A DNA stretch of 64,000 nt, taken from contig DASZPV010000066.1 in NCBI GenBank assembly GCA_035549875.1, positions 1 to 64,000 on the forward strand, written 5' to 3'. The number at the start of each line of letters is the position of its first letter. Positions within the stretch are counted from its first letter, which is position 1. The stretch comes from JAKFWI01 sp035549875 (GTDB lineage Bacteria; Pseudomonadota; Alphaproteobacteria; Caulobacterales; Aquidulcibacteraceae). Under the pieces are notes generated by a model. That model saw nothing but the letters and a program-made list of their open reading frames with translations. It was not told the DNA's origin and ran no database searches. Positions 41,263 to 49,724 of this stretch are shown one piece after another. The position numbers and the translations under genes were made by a program.

Positions 41263-42624
41263 CTAATCCTCGATCAATCCATAGGCGCGGGCGAATATTT
41301 CGACCGGATGCAGATTTATCGGCGTTGGCCCGCCCTGTGCGGCGACGCCCTGGGCTATGTGTTTTGCCGCAAGCGGACAGTCCGAAGCGACATATTTCGC
41401 CGCGGTCTGCTTTACGGCGCGTGCGGCTGGCTTGCCGACCTTCATTGCAATCTCATGCGTCCCGTTCATCACGCCGAACGTGCCGCCATGACCGGAGCAG
41501 CGCTCGACCAGGCTAACGCTCTGACCAGGGATCAGTTTCAGCATTTCCTGCGCCTTGGCGCCCATGTTCTGCGCGCGCGCGTGACAGGCATGGTGCAGCG
41601 CTACGGCGCCGTCGATCGCCTTAAGTCCTGGTGGGAGTCCGTTCTTTTTCGCGATGTCTACGATGTACTCATCAACGTCGCGCGTCGCCTCCGATAAGTG
41701 TTTGACGGCCTGATCGCCCGGAAGGATCAACGGCCATTCAAATTTGAGCATCAGGCCGCAGGATGCGATCAGTGTGATCACTTCACGGCCTTCGTCAATG
41801 TAAGGCATGAGCGCCAAAGAAACCACGCGCGCCTGGTCGGCGACGCGGGCGAGATCGGCCTGCTCCAATTGCGGCATGCCGCAGCAGCCCGGATAAGCGA
41901 CGACTGTATCGACGCCTAGATGGGCGAGTACGCGCCGCGCCGCCTCGCCCATCTGCGGGTTGTTGTACTGGCCAAAACAAGTCGCGAAGATCACCGCCTT
42001 GCGGCCGTAGCCCGGCGCCGTCTGGTTCGCATTTGCTTCGTTCAACGCATCCTGTATCCGCGCCCGATCGGTCAGCGTTCTGCTATGATATTTAGGCAGC
42101 ACAGCATCCGGATCGACCTCCATCACGGCGCTGAGCAGGGCGCGGCCGAAACCATTCTTTACGTCCGCGCCCCAATTGGCTAACGGGGCGACAAGCTCAG
42201 CAAACTTCCCATTGCGATCCGTCTTGGCCAGTTCCCTCTGCCGCTTCTCCGCCGGTTTCCTCGGCGCATTGTGCTTTTCTTGCGCCGCGCGGTAGCGCAG
42301 CATTAGGTGGGGAAAGTCCAGGTCGAACGGATGCGGCGGCACATAAGGGCATTTCGTCATGAAGCACATGTCGCAGAGCGTGCATGCCTCTACGACCGGC
42401 GCGAAATCTTCCGACTTCACGCTATCCAGTTCGCCGCTCGTCGAATTGTCGATCAGATCGAACAGGCGTGGAAAGCTGTCGCAGAGATTGAAGCAGCGCC
42501 GGCAGCCGTGGCAAATATCGAACATACGGCGCATTTCCGCATCCAGTTTAACCGGGTCCGTCCACTCAGGATCGGTCCATGGAATCGGATGGCGAACGGG
42601 CGCTTCCAGACTGCCTTCGGCCAT
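41263..42624 (-). CDS. Fe-S cluster protein with CCG domains (GlpC/HdrD-like)
   Basis: A 453-residue redox protein. Two [4Fe-4S] ferredoxin sites lie at Cys38/41/44/48 and Cys81/84/87/92. Two cysteine-rich CCG domains follow (YPGCCGMPQLE and ERCSGHGGTFGV), as in GlpC, GlcF and heterodisulfide reductase subunit D. It probably passes electrons between a quinone or thiol partner and the rubrerythrin system; the actual partner is unknown. It lies 76 bp downstream of the rubrerythrin gene behind a terminator hairpin and 4 bp upstream of DUF3501. Confidence 0.87.
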   Translation of the reverse strand: MAEGSLEAPVRHPIPWTDPEWTDPVKLDAEMRRMFDICHGCRRCFNLCDSFPRLFDLIDNSTSGELDSVKSEDFAPVVEACTLCDMCFMTKCPYVPPHPFDLDFPHLMLRYRAAQEKHNAPRKPAEKRQRELAKTDRNGKFAELVAPLANWGADVKNGFGRALLSAVMEVDPDAVLPKYHSRTLTDRARIQDALNEANANQTAPGYGRKAVIFATCFGQYNNPQMGEAARRVLAHLGVDTVVAYPGCCGMPQLEQADLARVADQARVVSLALMPYIDEGREVITLIASCGLMLKFEWPLILPGDQAVKHLSEATRDVDEYIVDIAKKNGLPPGLKAIDGAVALHHACHARAQNMGAKAQEMLKLIPGQSVSLVERCSGHGGTFGVMNGTHEIAMKVGKPAARAVKQTAAKYVASDCPLAAKHIAQGVAAQGGPTPINLHPVEIFARAYGLIED

Positions 42625-42647
42625 GTCTCGCCAAATTTAAGAAGTGA

Positions 42648-42679
42648 AAAAAGAAATGGCGGCTTCTCACGAAGCCGCC
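42648..42679 (-). terminator. intrinsic terminator after rubrerythrin
   Basis: GGCGGCTTC (42658-42666) and GAAGCCGCC (42671-42679) form a perfect 9-bp stem with a TCAC tetraloop. On the minus strand the stem is followed by ATTTCTTTTTT, a proper U-tract. It begins 21 bases after the rubrerythrin stop and ends 23 bases before the Fe-S protein start, so it would limit read-through into the two downstream genes. Confidence 0.85.
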
Positions 42680-42700
42680 GCATTTACCTTCCGCGCCGGC

Positions 42701-43120
42701 TTACACCATAGTGTCGAGCGCTTTCTGGAAGCGGCCGGCGTGACTCTTTTCCGCCTTTGCAAGCGTTTCGAACCATTCGGCGATTTCTTCAAAGCCTTCT
42801 TCGCGCGCCGTGCGCGCCATGCCCGGATACATATCGGTATATTCGTGCGTTTCGCCAGCGATCGCGGCTTTCAGGTTGAGCGTGGTGTTGCCGATCGGCT
42901 CGCCGGTGGCCGGATCGCCGACCTCTTCCATGAATTCGAGGTGGCCGTGCGCGTGGCCGGTTTCGCCTTCGGCGGTGGAACGGAAAACCGCGGCGACGTC
43001 ATTATAGCCCTCAACGTCAGCCTTCTGTGCGAAATAGAGGTAGCGGCGATTGGCCTGGCTCTCGCCAGCGAACGCCTCTTTCAGGTTGTCGAGCGTCTTG
43101 GATGTTTTAAGTGCGGCCAT
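42701..43120 (-). CDS. Rubrerythrin (di-iron, no rubredoxin domain)
   Basis: A 139-residue ferritin-like protein with two ExxH-type iron motifs: AFAGESQANRRYLYFAQKA with EGETGHAHGHLEF, and AAIAGETHEYTDMYPG with ETLAKAEKSHAGRF. It reduces hydrogen peroxide using a di-iron centre. The C-terminal rubredoxin domain of classical rubrerythrins is missing, so an external electron donor is needed, possibly the Fe-S protein encoded downstream. The start at 43120 has GGAG upstream; an in-frame start 23 codons earlier lies in the promoter. Control by Irr is predicted from the box at 43202-43216. Confidence 0.93.
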   Translation of the reverse strand: MAALKTSKTLDNLKEAFAGESQANRRYLYFAQKADVEGYNDVAAVFRSTAEGETGHAHGHLEFMEEVGDPATGEPIGNTTLNLKAAIAGETHEYTDMYPGMARTAREEGFEEIAEWFETLAKAEKSHAGRFQKALDTMV

Positions 43121-43168
43121 CGTATCGTCTCCTGCCTTAAGCGCGCCGAGGCGCGATGAATGGCGCGC

Positions 43169-43216
43169 ACCATAGCCACCGAAAGACACAAGTCAACCGG
43201 ATTAGAATAGTTCTAA
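43169..43216 (-). promoter_or_regulatory. rubrerythrin promoter with upstream ICE (Irr) box
   Basis: On the minus strand the order is ICE box TTAGAACTATTCTAA (43202-43216), 5 bases, -35 TTGACT (43191-43196), 16 bases, -10 TATGGT (43169-43174). TTAGAA-N3-TTCTAA is a perfect inverted repeat of the iron control element bound by Irr. Its place just upstream of -35 is that of an activator. Confidence 0.7.
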
Positions 43217-43232
43217 ATTATTAGAAGTGCGG

Positions 43233-43673
43233 CTATTTGCGCGCCGGCTTGGCGCGCACGCGCACGACAACATCGACGCCCTCAACGGCAAAGCCGCGCG
43301 GCGGCGAGGGCAGCGCCTTAATTTCTATGCTGTCGGCCGGAATATCCACTAGCGCGCCGGATTCTTCGACATAGAAATGGTGGTGTTCGCCCACATTGGT
43401 GTCGAACCAGCGCCGCTGCGCATCCAGGTGAACCTCCCGCACCAGGCCTGCCTCCCGGAACTGGTGCAGCGTATTGTAAACCGTGGCGAGCGACAGATCG
43501 GCGCCGGCCGCGCGCGCTTCATCGAACAGGCTTTCGCACGAGACGTGACGATGTTCGCCGCCGAATAAAAGCGCGCCAAGCGCCAGCCGCTGGCGCGTCG
43601 GCTTCAACCCCGCGCCGCGCAGCATATCCAGCACGCGCTCGTTAGCCGCGCTTTCGGCGCGATCCCTAGTCAT
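43233..43673 (-). CDS. irr: Irr, iron response regulator (Fur superfamily)
   Basis: A 146-residue Fur-family protein. PTRQRLALGALLFGGEHRHVSCESLFDEA and ATVYNTLHQFREAGLVREVHL are characteristic of Irr, which replaces Fur as the main iron regulator in many Alphaproteobacteria; the heme/metal-binding HHHF is present. Irr binds ICE boxes under iron limitation and is inactivated by heme. The start is taken as the ATG at 43673, which coincides with the predicted transcription start, making the mRNA leaderless; a GTG two codons earlier is the alternative. No Shine-Dalgarno is visible. Confidence 0.9.
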   Translation of the reverse strand: MTRDRAESAANERVLDMLRGAGLKPTRQRLALGALLFGGEHRHVSCESLFDEARAAGADLSLATVYNTLHQFREAGLVREVHLDAQRRWFDTNVGEHHHFYVEESGALVDIPADSIEIKALPSPPRGFAVEGVDVVVRVRAKPARK

Positions 43674-43679
43674 CCACAC

Positions 43680-43708
43680 AGTCTACTTAGGATCGTTCTA
43701 AATTGCAA
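43680..43708 (-). promoter_or_regulatory. irr promoter with ICE box in the spacer
   Basis: On the minus strand TTGCAA (43703-43708), a 17-base spacer and TAGACT (43680-43685) form a promoter. The spacer contains TTAGAACGATCCTAA (43687-43701), an ICE box with one mismatch. A repressor bound here would block polymerase, fitting autorepression. The predicted start falls on the irr ATG. Confidence 0.6.
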
Positions 43709-43728
43709 GGCCGGAGCATCCGGTAATC

Positions 43729-45918
43729 CTACGCCGCCTTCCTCTGCGCCGCGCCGAAACGGCCATAGAAGGTCTCGCCTTTCTTGGCCATGTCGCGCAG
43801 AAGCGCATTTGGCTTGAACCGATCGCCGTACTTTGCTGCCAGCGCATCGCATTCGGCGACGAAACTCTTTAGCCCCATCAAATCCATCAGGCTGATCACC
43901 CCGCCGGTATAGGGCGCAAAGCCCCATGCTAGGATCGAGCCGACATCGGCGTCTCGCGGATCGGTGATCACGCCCTCATCAAAGCAGCGCGCGGTCTCCA
44001 GCGCCTGGATGTAGAGCAGCCGCTTCTTGTATTCATCGCGCAAAGCCGGCGGGCATTCGTCGATCTTGACTGGCGCCAGATCGGCAAGGCCGGGCCACAA
44101 TTTCTTTTTAGAACCGTCCGCCGGATAATCGTAAAAACCTTTGCCGTTCTTGCGTCCATAACGGCCAAGTTTTTCGACCATGGTCTCCAGGACGGCGTCG
44201 GTCTTGCTGTCCTGATAGGCCGCGCCGAGCGCCTTCTTGGTTTCACCACGGACCTTCCACGCCAGATCGAGCGCCACGTCGTCGCTCATTTCCAGCGGCG
44301 CGCGCGGCATGCCGGTCATTCGCCCGACGTTTTCTATGATCGCCGGCTTCACTCCCTCGGCCAGCATGGTCATGCCTTCGCCGAGATAGGTGCTGAACAC
44401 GCGCGAGGTGTAAAACCCGCGTGAATCGTTCACGACGATCGGCGTCTTCTTGATCTTCAGCGTGTAATCGATCGCCTTGGCCAGCGTCTCCTGGCTGGTC
44501 TGCTTTCCCAGAATGATCTCCACGAGCCCCATGCGATCGACCGGCGAAAAGAAATGCACGCCGATGAAATTTGCCGGGCGCGCGCTTGCCCTTGAAAGGT
44601 CACTGATCGGCAGCGTCGAGGTGTTGGAGCCGAACACAGCATTGTCGGCCAGATAGGCCTCCGCCTTCTTGGTGACTTCGGCCTTGAGTTCCATCTTTTC
44701 GAACACAGCTTCGATGACGATATCAGCGCCCTTGATCAACGAATAATCCGCGCTGGCGGTAATCAGCGCGAGCACGCCGTTAGCCTTGGCTTTGTCCATG
44801 CGTCCACGGCTGACTTGTTTGTCGAGCAGATCCTTGGCGTGCGCCTTGCCCTTGTCGGCGGCCTCCTGGCTGACATCCAGCAACACCGTCTCGATACCCG
44901 CAAGCGCCTGCACGTAGGCGATCCCCGCGCCCATCATGCCCGCGCCAAGCACGGCGGCTTTCTTGACTTCATATTTCGGCACAGTTGCCGGGCGGTTGCC
45001 GCCCTTGCCCAATTCCTGCAACGACACGAACAATGTTCTGATCATACCCTTCGCCACAGGGCCAAGCAGCGTCTTCGCAAAGTAGCGCGACTCTATGCGC
45101 AATCCGGCATCGATCGGAACTTGCAGGCCCTCATAGACGGCCTTCAGGATGTTCGTCTGCTGCGGATAGTTCCCATAGGTCTGCTTGGCCAACATCGCAT
45201 TGGCGCCGATGAACACCATGGCGCCGCTCGGCGTGTAGGGGCCGCCGCCAGGAATCTTGAAGCCCTTCTCGTCCCAGCGCGCGACGACCTTGGTCTTGCC
45301 CTTGGCCCAGGCCTTTGCAGCAGCAATGGTTTTGCCAACGGGGACGACTTCATCGATGAAGCCCATCATCTTGCCGTCGGACGGGCTTTTATTGTCGCCG
45401 AGAGACATCATCATCAGCGCGGGCTGGGCGCCGATCAGACGCGGCAGGCGCTGCGTGCCGCCGCCGCCGGGCATCAGGCCGACTTTCGACTCCGGCAGGC
45501 CGAACTTGATTTTCGGATTATCCGCAGCGACGCGATAATGGCACGCGAGCGCGATTTCCAAGCCGCCGCCAAGCGCAAGACCTTCGAGCGCCGCAGCAAC
45601 CGGCTTGCCGCAAGTTTCGATCGCGCGCAGTACGGCGTTGATGCGGAATGTAGCGTCGAACGTCGCTTTCAGGCTGGCGTCACTGCTACCGAAATCGCCG
45701 CCGAGCATGGAATTAAGGTCCGCGCCGGCGCAGAAACCGCTGTCCTTGCCCGAAGCGAACACTGCCCCCTTGATCGAGGCGTCAGCCTTCAAGCGCTCGC
45801 CGATCTCGCCCAATTCCGTAAGCACTTCTGCAGTGATCGTGTTCATTGACTTGCCGGGCACGTCAAATGTGATGAGCGCAATGCCGTCGGAATCGATGTC
45901 GACTTTGAAATTGTTCAT
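43729..45918 (-). CDS. Fatty-acid oxidation multifunctional enzyme FadJ/FadB-like (enoyl-CoA hydratase / 3-hydroxyacyl-CoA dehydrogenase)
   Basis: A 729-residue two-part enzyme. The crotonase domain (residues 1-190) contains GKDSGFCAGADL and LGGGLEIALACHYRV. The 3-hydroxyacyl-CoA dehydrogenase part has the NAD-binding AAVLGAGMMGAGIAYVQALAG, the catalytic His in GVHFFSPVDRMGLVEII and the C-terminal domain from about residue 500. It carries out steps 2 and 3 of beta-oxidation. The start at 45918 (MNNFKVDID) is the family start. It follows the thiolase by 11 bp in the fad operon. Confidence 0.93.
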   Translation of the reverse strand: MNNFKVDIDSDGIALITFDVPGKSMNTITAEVLTELGEIGERLKADASIKGAVFASGKDSGFCAGADLNSMLGGDFGSSDASLKATFDATFRINAVLRAIETCGKPVAAALEGLALGGGLEIALACHYRVAADNPKIKFGLPESKVGLMPGGGGTQRLPRLIGAQPALMMMSLGDNKSPSDGKMMGFIDEVVPVGKTIAAAKAWAKGKTKVVARWDEKGFKIPGGGPYTPSGAMVFIGANAMLAKQTYGNYPQQTNILKAVYEGLQVPIDAGLRIESRYFAKTLLGPVAKGMIRTLFVSLQELGKGGNRPATVPKYEVKKAAVLGAGMMGAGIAYVQALAGIETVLLDVSQEAADKGKAHAKDLLDKQVSRGRMDKAKANGVLALITASADYSLIKGADIVIEAVFEKMELKAEVTKKAEAYLADNAVFGSNTSTLPISDLSRASARPANFIGVHFFSPVDRMGLVEIILGKQTSQETLAKAIDYTLKIKKTPIVVNDSRGFYTSRVFSTYLGEGMTMLAEGVKPAIIENVGRMTGMPRAPLEMSDDVALDLAWKVRGETKKALGAAYQDSKTDAVLETMVEKLGRYGRKNGKGFYDYPADGSKKKLWPGLADLAPVKIDECPPALRDEYKKRLLYIQALETARCFDEGVITDPRDADVGSILAWGFAPYTGGVISLMDLMGLKSFVAECDALAAKYGDRFKPNALLRDMAKKGETFYGRFGAAQRKAA

Positions 45919-45929
45919 CGCCCAGCCCC

Positions 45930-47141
45930 TTAGACGCGTTCGATCACGGTGGCGGTGCCCATACCCGCGCCGACACACAAAGTAATCAGCGCGCGTTCCT
46001 TGTCCGAACGCTCCAGCTCATCGACCATCGTGCCCAGGATCATTGCCCCGGTAGCGCCGAGCGGATGGCCCATCGCGATCGCGCCGCCATTGACGTTGAC
46101 CTTCGCCGGATCGAGCCCGATCGCGCTGATCCAGCGCAGCACGACGGCGGCGAACGCCTCGTTCAGCTCCCAGAGATCGATATCCTTATTGGTCATCTTC
46201 AAGCGTTTGAGCAGCTTTTGGGTGACGAATTCCGGGCCCGTCAGCATGATAGACGGCTCCGAACCGATTGACGTGCCGCCGACAAATCGCGCGCGCGGCT
46301 TCAGCCCCATCGCATCGCCCAATTCCTTCGTGCCGATCAGCACGGCGGCCGCGCCATCAACGATACCCGACGAATTGCCTGCGTGGTGAACGTGGTTGAC
46401 CTCGTCGATCTCCGGATACCGCTGCAGCGCCACCGCATCGAAGCCCGGCATCTGCTCGCCCTGCATCTTGAACGAGGGTTCCAGCGCCGCGAGCGATTGC
46501 ATCGTGGTCTCGGGGCGCATGTGCTCGTCATGATCGAGGATCGGCAGGCCGAGCTGATCTTTCACCGGCGTGATTGATTTCTTGAAGCGCCCTTCTTTCC
46601 AGGCCAAAGCCGCGCGGCGCTGACTTTCGACGGCGTAGCCATCCACGTCAGCGCGCGAAAAACCCCACTTCGTCGCGATCACGTCGGCGCTGATGCCTTG
46701 CGGCGTGAAATAGGACTTCATCGCGATCGACGGGTCCATCGGCCAGGCGCCGCCATTCGAGCCCATCGGCACGCGGCTCATACTCTCGACGCCGCCGCCG
46801 ATCGCCATATCCGCTTCGCTGGAGCGCACTTTCGCAGCGGCCATGTTCACCGCTTCGAGGCCCGACGCGCAGAACCGATCAATTTGCACGCCGGCGACCG
46901 TATCGGCATAATCGGCGCTCAACGCTGCCACGCGCGCGATATCCGAGCCCTGCTCGCCGACCGGCGCAACGCACCCGAGAATCACATCATCGACCTTGTT
47001 CGTATCGAGTTGATTGCGGTCGCGGATTTGCTCGAGCACCTGCGTCGCCAGCGACAGCGCGGTTATCTCATGCAGCGAACCGGAGCTTTTGCCTTTGCCG
47101 CGCGGCGTGCGAACGGCGTCATAAATGTAGGCTTCGGGCAT
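45930..47141 (-). CDS. Acetyl-CoA C-acyltransferase (thiolase, FadA/FadI-like)
   Basis: A 403-residue thiolase with the acyl-accepting Cys in DRFCASGLEAVNMA. The catalytic His is in GGAIAMGHPLGATGA and the second Cys is in TLCVGAGMGTATVIE. It cleaves 3-ketoacyl-CoA in the last step of beta-oxidation, or condenses acetyl-CoA. The gene is between the acyl-CoA dehydrogenase (17 bp upstream) and FadJ (11 bp downstream), so the three enzymes of one beta-oxidation cycle are co-transcribed. Confidence 0.93.
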   Translation of the reverse strand: MPEAYIYDAVRTPRGKGKSSGSLHEITALSLATQVLEQIRDRNQLDTNKVDDVILGCVAPVGEQGSDIARVAALSADYADTVAGVQIDRFCASGLEAVNMAAAKVRSSEADMAIGGGVESMSRVPMGSNGGAWPMDPSIAMKSYFTPQGISADVIATKWGFSRADVDGYAVESQRRAALAWKEGRFKKSITPVKDQLGLPILDHDEHMRPETTMQSLAALEPSFKMQGEQMPGFDAVALQRYPEIDEVNHVHHAGNSSGIVDGAAAVLIGTKELGDAMGLKPRARFVGGTSIGSEPSIMLTGPEFVTQKLLKRLKMTNKDIDLWELNEAFAAVVLRWISAIGLDPAKVNVNGGAIAMGHPLGATGAMILGTMVDELERSDKERALITLCVGAGMGTATVIERV

Positions 47142-47158
47142 TTAATGCTCCTTTTTGC

Positions 47159-48952
47159 TCAGAACGCCTCCGCCGGCAGCGCCATCATCGAAGCGGCGCC
47201 GGCTTTCAATTTGGTCAGGTGCGCGCCCGCCTCCGGCAGCACGCGCTCGACATAATACCGACCGGTCGCGAGCTTGTTCTCGTAATAGGGGTCGCCGGCG
47301 CCGCCATCGGCCTTCGCCGCCAGCGCCGCTTCAGCCATCTGCGCCCACATATAGGCAAGCGCTGTCAGCCCAAAAAGATTCAGATAATCGTGACTGGCGG
47401 CGCCGGCGTTGTCGAAATTGCTCATGCCGTTCTGCATCAGCCAGGTCGTGCCTTCCTGAAGCTGCGTCTTTGCGGCCGCGAGGGCGTCGAGATACGGTTT
47501 CAGGCCGGCGTTGTCCTTGCGGCTGGCGACATAGTCATCGACCTCGGAGAAGAACGAGAACACCGCGCGGCCCCCGTTTGAGGCCAGCTTGCGGCCGACA
47601 AGATCGAGCGCCTGAATGCCGTTGGCGCCTTCGTAGATCATTGCGATGCGCGCATCGCGCACGAACTGGCTCATGCCATGTTCTTCGATATAGCCGTGGC
47701 CGCCGAAAATCTGCTGGCAATTCGTGGCCGTCTCGTAGCCCTTGTCGGTGAGATAGGATTTCAGGATTGGCGTCATCAGCGCCATGTAGTCGGCGCCTTT
47801 CTCGCGCACCTTTTCGTCCGGGGAGACGCTTTCCAGATCGCCGTGCAGCGCCGTCCAGAGCGCAAACGCGCGCGCGGCCTCAACGAAGCTCTTGCTGTCC
47901 ATTAGCATGCGGCGGACGTCGGGGTGGACGATGATCGGATCGGCCGCCCCGCCGGTATTTTTCGGCCCCGTCAGTGAGCGCCCCTGCAGGCGATCCTTCG
48001 CGTAAGCGCGGCCATTCTGATAGGCGGCCTCCGCCTGACTGAGCCCCTGGACCGCCACGCCCAGCCGCGCCTCGTTCATCATCGTGAACATGGCGTTGAG
48101 ACCCTTGTTCTCCACGCCCACAAGCCAGCCGATCGCTTCATCGTAATCAAGCACGCACGTCGCATTGCCGTGGATGCCCATCTTCTCTTCGATCTTGCCG
48201 CACTTCACGCCGTTGCGCTTGCCGGGAGAGCCATCGGAGTTCGGAATGAATTTCGGCACGACGAACAGCGAAATGCCTTTGGTGCCCGCCGGCGCGCCTT
48301 CGATACGCGCGATAACGAGGTGAACGATGTTGGCGGCAAGATCGTGCTCGCCCGCGGAGATGAAAATCTTCTGGCCGCTGATCTTGTACGAGCCGTCGCC
48401 AACGGGCACGGCCTTTGAGCGCAATAGACCGAGATCCGTACCGCAATGCGGCTCGGTCAAATTCATTGTGCCGGTCCACTCGCCGCTGACGAGCTTTGGC
48501 AGATAGAGCGCCTTCTGCTCGTCGCTGCCGTGATGGTAGAGCGCCGAATATGCGCCGTGGCTGAGGCCCGGATACATCGCGAACGCCATGTTCGCGCCCG
48601 ACGCCATTTCGCTGAACGCGAGCCCAACGACGCCCGGCAGGCCTTGCCCGCCGAAATCGGGCGACGACGTAAGGCCCGTCCATCCGGCGGCAACGTGCTG
48701 ATCATAGGCTTCCTTGAACCCTGGCGGCGTCGTCACCGATCCATCGGCGGCGCGCTTGCAGCCATGGTGATCGCCGACCTGATTGAGCGGCGCCAGAACG
48801 CCCTCGCAAAACTTCGCGGCTTCGTCGAGCACCTGCGTCACAAGATCAAGCGGCGCGTCGGCGAAGCGCGGCAGATTCGCGTAACGGTCAATCTTGAGAA
48901 CTTCGCGCAGTAGAAAATCATATTCGCGCAGCGGCGCAGCGTAGACCGGCAT
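47159..48952 (-). CDS. Acyl-CoA dehydrogenase
   Basis: A 597-residue flavoenzyme. It has an N-terminal domain (EYDFLLREVLKID...), the FAD-binding LTEPHCGTDLG and ISGQKIFISAGEHDL stretches, and a C-terminal dehydrogenase domain with the IYEGANGIQALDL motif that supplies the catalytic base. An extra C-terminal helical domain of about 110 residues makes it longer than the usual 380 residues and typical of the long-form enzymes in such fad operons. It catalyses the first step of beta-oxidation. It is the first enzyme gene after the MerR regulator. Confidence 0.92.
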   Translation of the reverse strand: MPVYAAPLREYDFLLREVLKIDRYANLPRFADAPLDLVTQVLDEAAKFCEGVLAPLNQVGDHHGCKRAADGSVTTPPGFKEAYDQHVAAGWTGLTSSPDFGGQGLPGVVGLAFSEMASGANMAFAMYPGLSHGAYSALYHHGSDEQKALYLPKLVSGEWTGTMNLTEPHCGTDLGLLRSKAVPVGDGSYKISGQKIFISAGEHDLAANIVHLVIARIEGAPAGTKGISLFVVPKFIPNSDGSPGKRNGVKCGKIEEKMGIHGNATCVLDYDEAIGWLVGVENKGLNAMFTMMNEARLGVAVQGLSQAEAAYQNGRAYAKDRLQGRSLTGPKNTGGAADPIIVHPDVRRMLMDSKSFVEAARAFALWTALHGDLESVSPDEKVREKGADYMALMTPILKSYLTDKGYETATNCQQIFGGHGYIEEHGMSQFVRDARIAMIYEGANGIQALDLVGRKLASNGGRAVFSFFSEVDDYVASRKDNAGLKPYLDALAAAKTQLQEGTTWLMQNGMSNFDNAGAASHDYLNLFGLTALAYMWAQMAEAALAAKADGGAGDPYYENKLATGRYYVERVLPEAGAHLTKLKAGAASMMALPAEAF

Positions 48953-48993
48953 CGGAGTCCTCCCTCCGCTTTATGATAGGTAGACGTATAGGG

Positions 48994-49443
48994 TTACGAG
49001 GCGCCCTCCAAGCGACGGCGCGCGGCAGCGTCTCGCGGCGGCGGCGAAGCTGTGGACGGGGCTGAAGCGTCCAGGCGCTCGTCAAGCCAGGCAATGCCGC
49101 GCTCAATTTCCTCGATCGCGTGTTCCAGGTCCTCGCGCTGGGCGCGCAGCACCACCAGACGCTGGCGAAACTTCTTCGCAACCGTTTGCATCTGCATACG
49201 CTCGCCGCCTTCTAGGTCGTAGAGATCGAGCACGCCTTTAATCTCGGTCAGCGGAAAGCCGAGCCGTTTGCCGCGGAGGATCAATTGCAGCCGGCCGCGC
49301 TCGCGCGCGCTGTAGACGCGATTCAGGCCTTCGCGCCGGGGCGCGAGCAGGCCCTTGTCCTCGTAGAAACGAAGCGCGCGGGGGGTGACCGCAAACTCGC
49401 GGGACAATTCGCTTATAGTGTAGGTCTGATCGGATTTGGGCAC
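48994..49443 (-). CDS. MerR family transcriptional regulator of the fad operon
   Basis: A 149-residue regulator with the MerR winged helix (YTISELSREFAVTPRALRFYEDKGLL, RLQLILRGKRLGFPLTEIKGVLDLYD), a dimerising coiled coil and a disordered tail. No metal-binding cysteines are present, which fits the LiuR-like regulators of acyl-CoA catabolism. The start is the GTG at 49443, which has GGAG 7 bases upstream; the ATG at 49470 would fall within the operator region. The acd-thiolase-fadJ operon follows 41 bp downstream on the same strand, so it likely regulates it and itself. Confidence 0.85.
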   Translation of the reverse strand: MPKSDQTYTISELSREFAVTPRALRFYEDKGLLAPRREGLNRVYSARERGRLQLILRGKRLGFPLTEIKGVLDLYDLEGGERMQMQTVAKKFRQRLVVLRAQREDLEHAIEEIERGIAWLDERLDASAPSTASPPPRDAAARRRLEGAS

Positions 49444-49455
49444 AGCATATCTCCG

Positions 49456-49496
49456 TGACGCCAGCGTCATTTATGCCTGCTTGACGCTTACGTCAA
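49456..49496 (-). promoter_or_regulatory. promoter and paired inverted-repeat operators of the MerR/fad operon
   Basis: TTGACGCTTACGTCAA (49481-49496, + strand) is a 16-bp inverted repeat that includes the -35 TTGACG of a minus-strand promoter; ATAAAT (49469-49474) follows after 16 bases. A second repeat TGACGCCAGCGTCA (49456-49469) with the same TGACG/CGTCA arms overlaps the -10 edge and the leader. Both resemble operators of LiuR-type MerR regulators. Confidence 0.6.
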
Positions 49497-49724
49497 CGGC
49501 ACGTCGCTTCAATTTGCTTCACAGATATCGCCGCCCGCCCTCGATCGGGCGCTGCCCGGCCTTGAGGATAGGACACAGTCGCCTCCTTAAGCCGCCTTTA
49601 ACTGAGGCTACGTTGTCGTTCATGCTGCCTATGGCGTCGCGATTCTCCGTGCGCCACAGGATGTAGCGCCATAGCGCGGATACCGGAGCGTCATGCGATC
49701 CCGCAGCAGAAACGGCAGGCCGGC

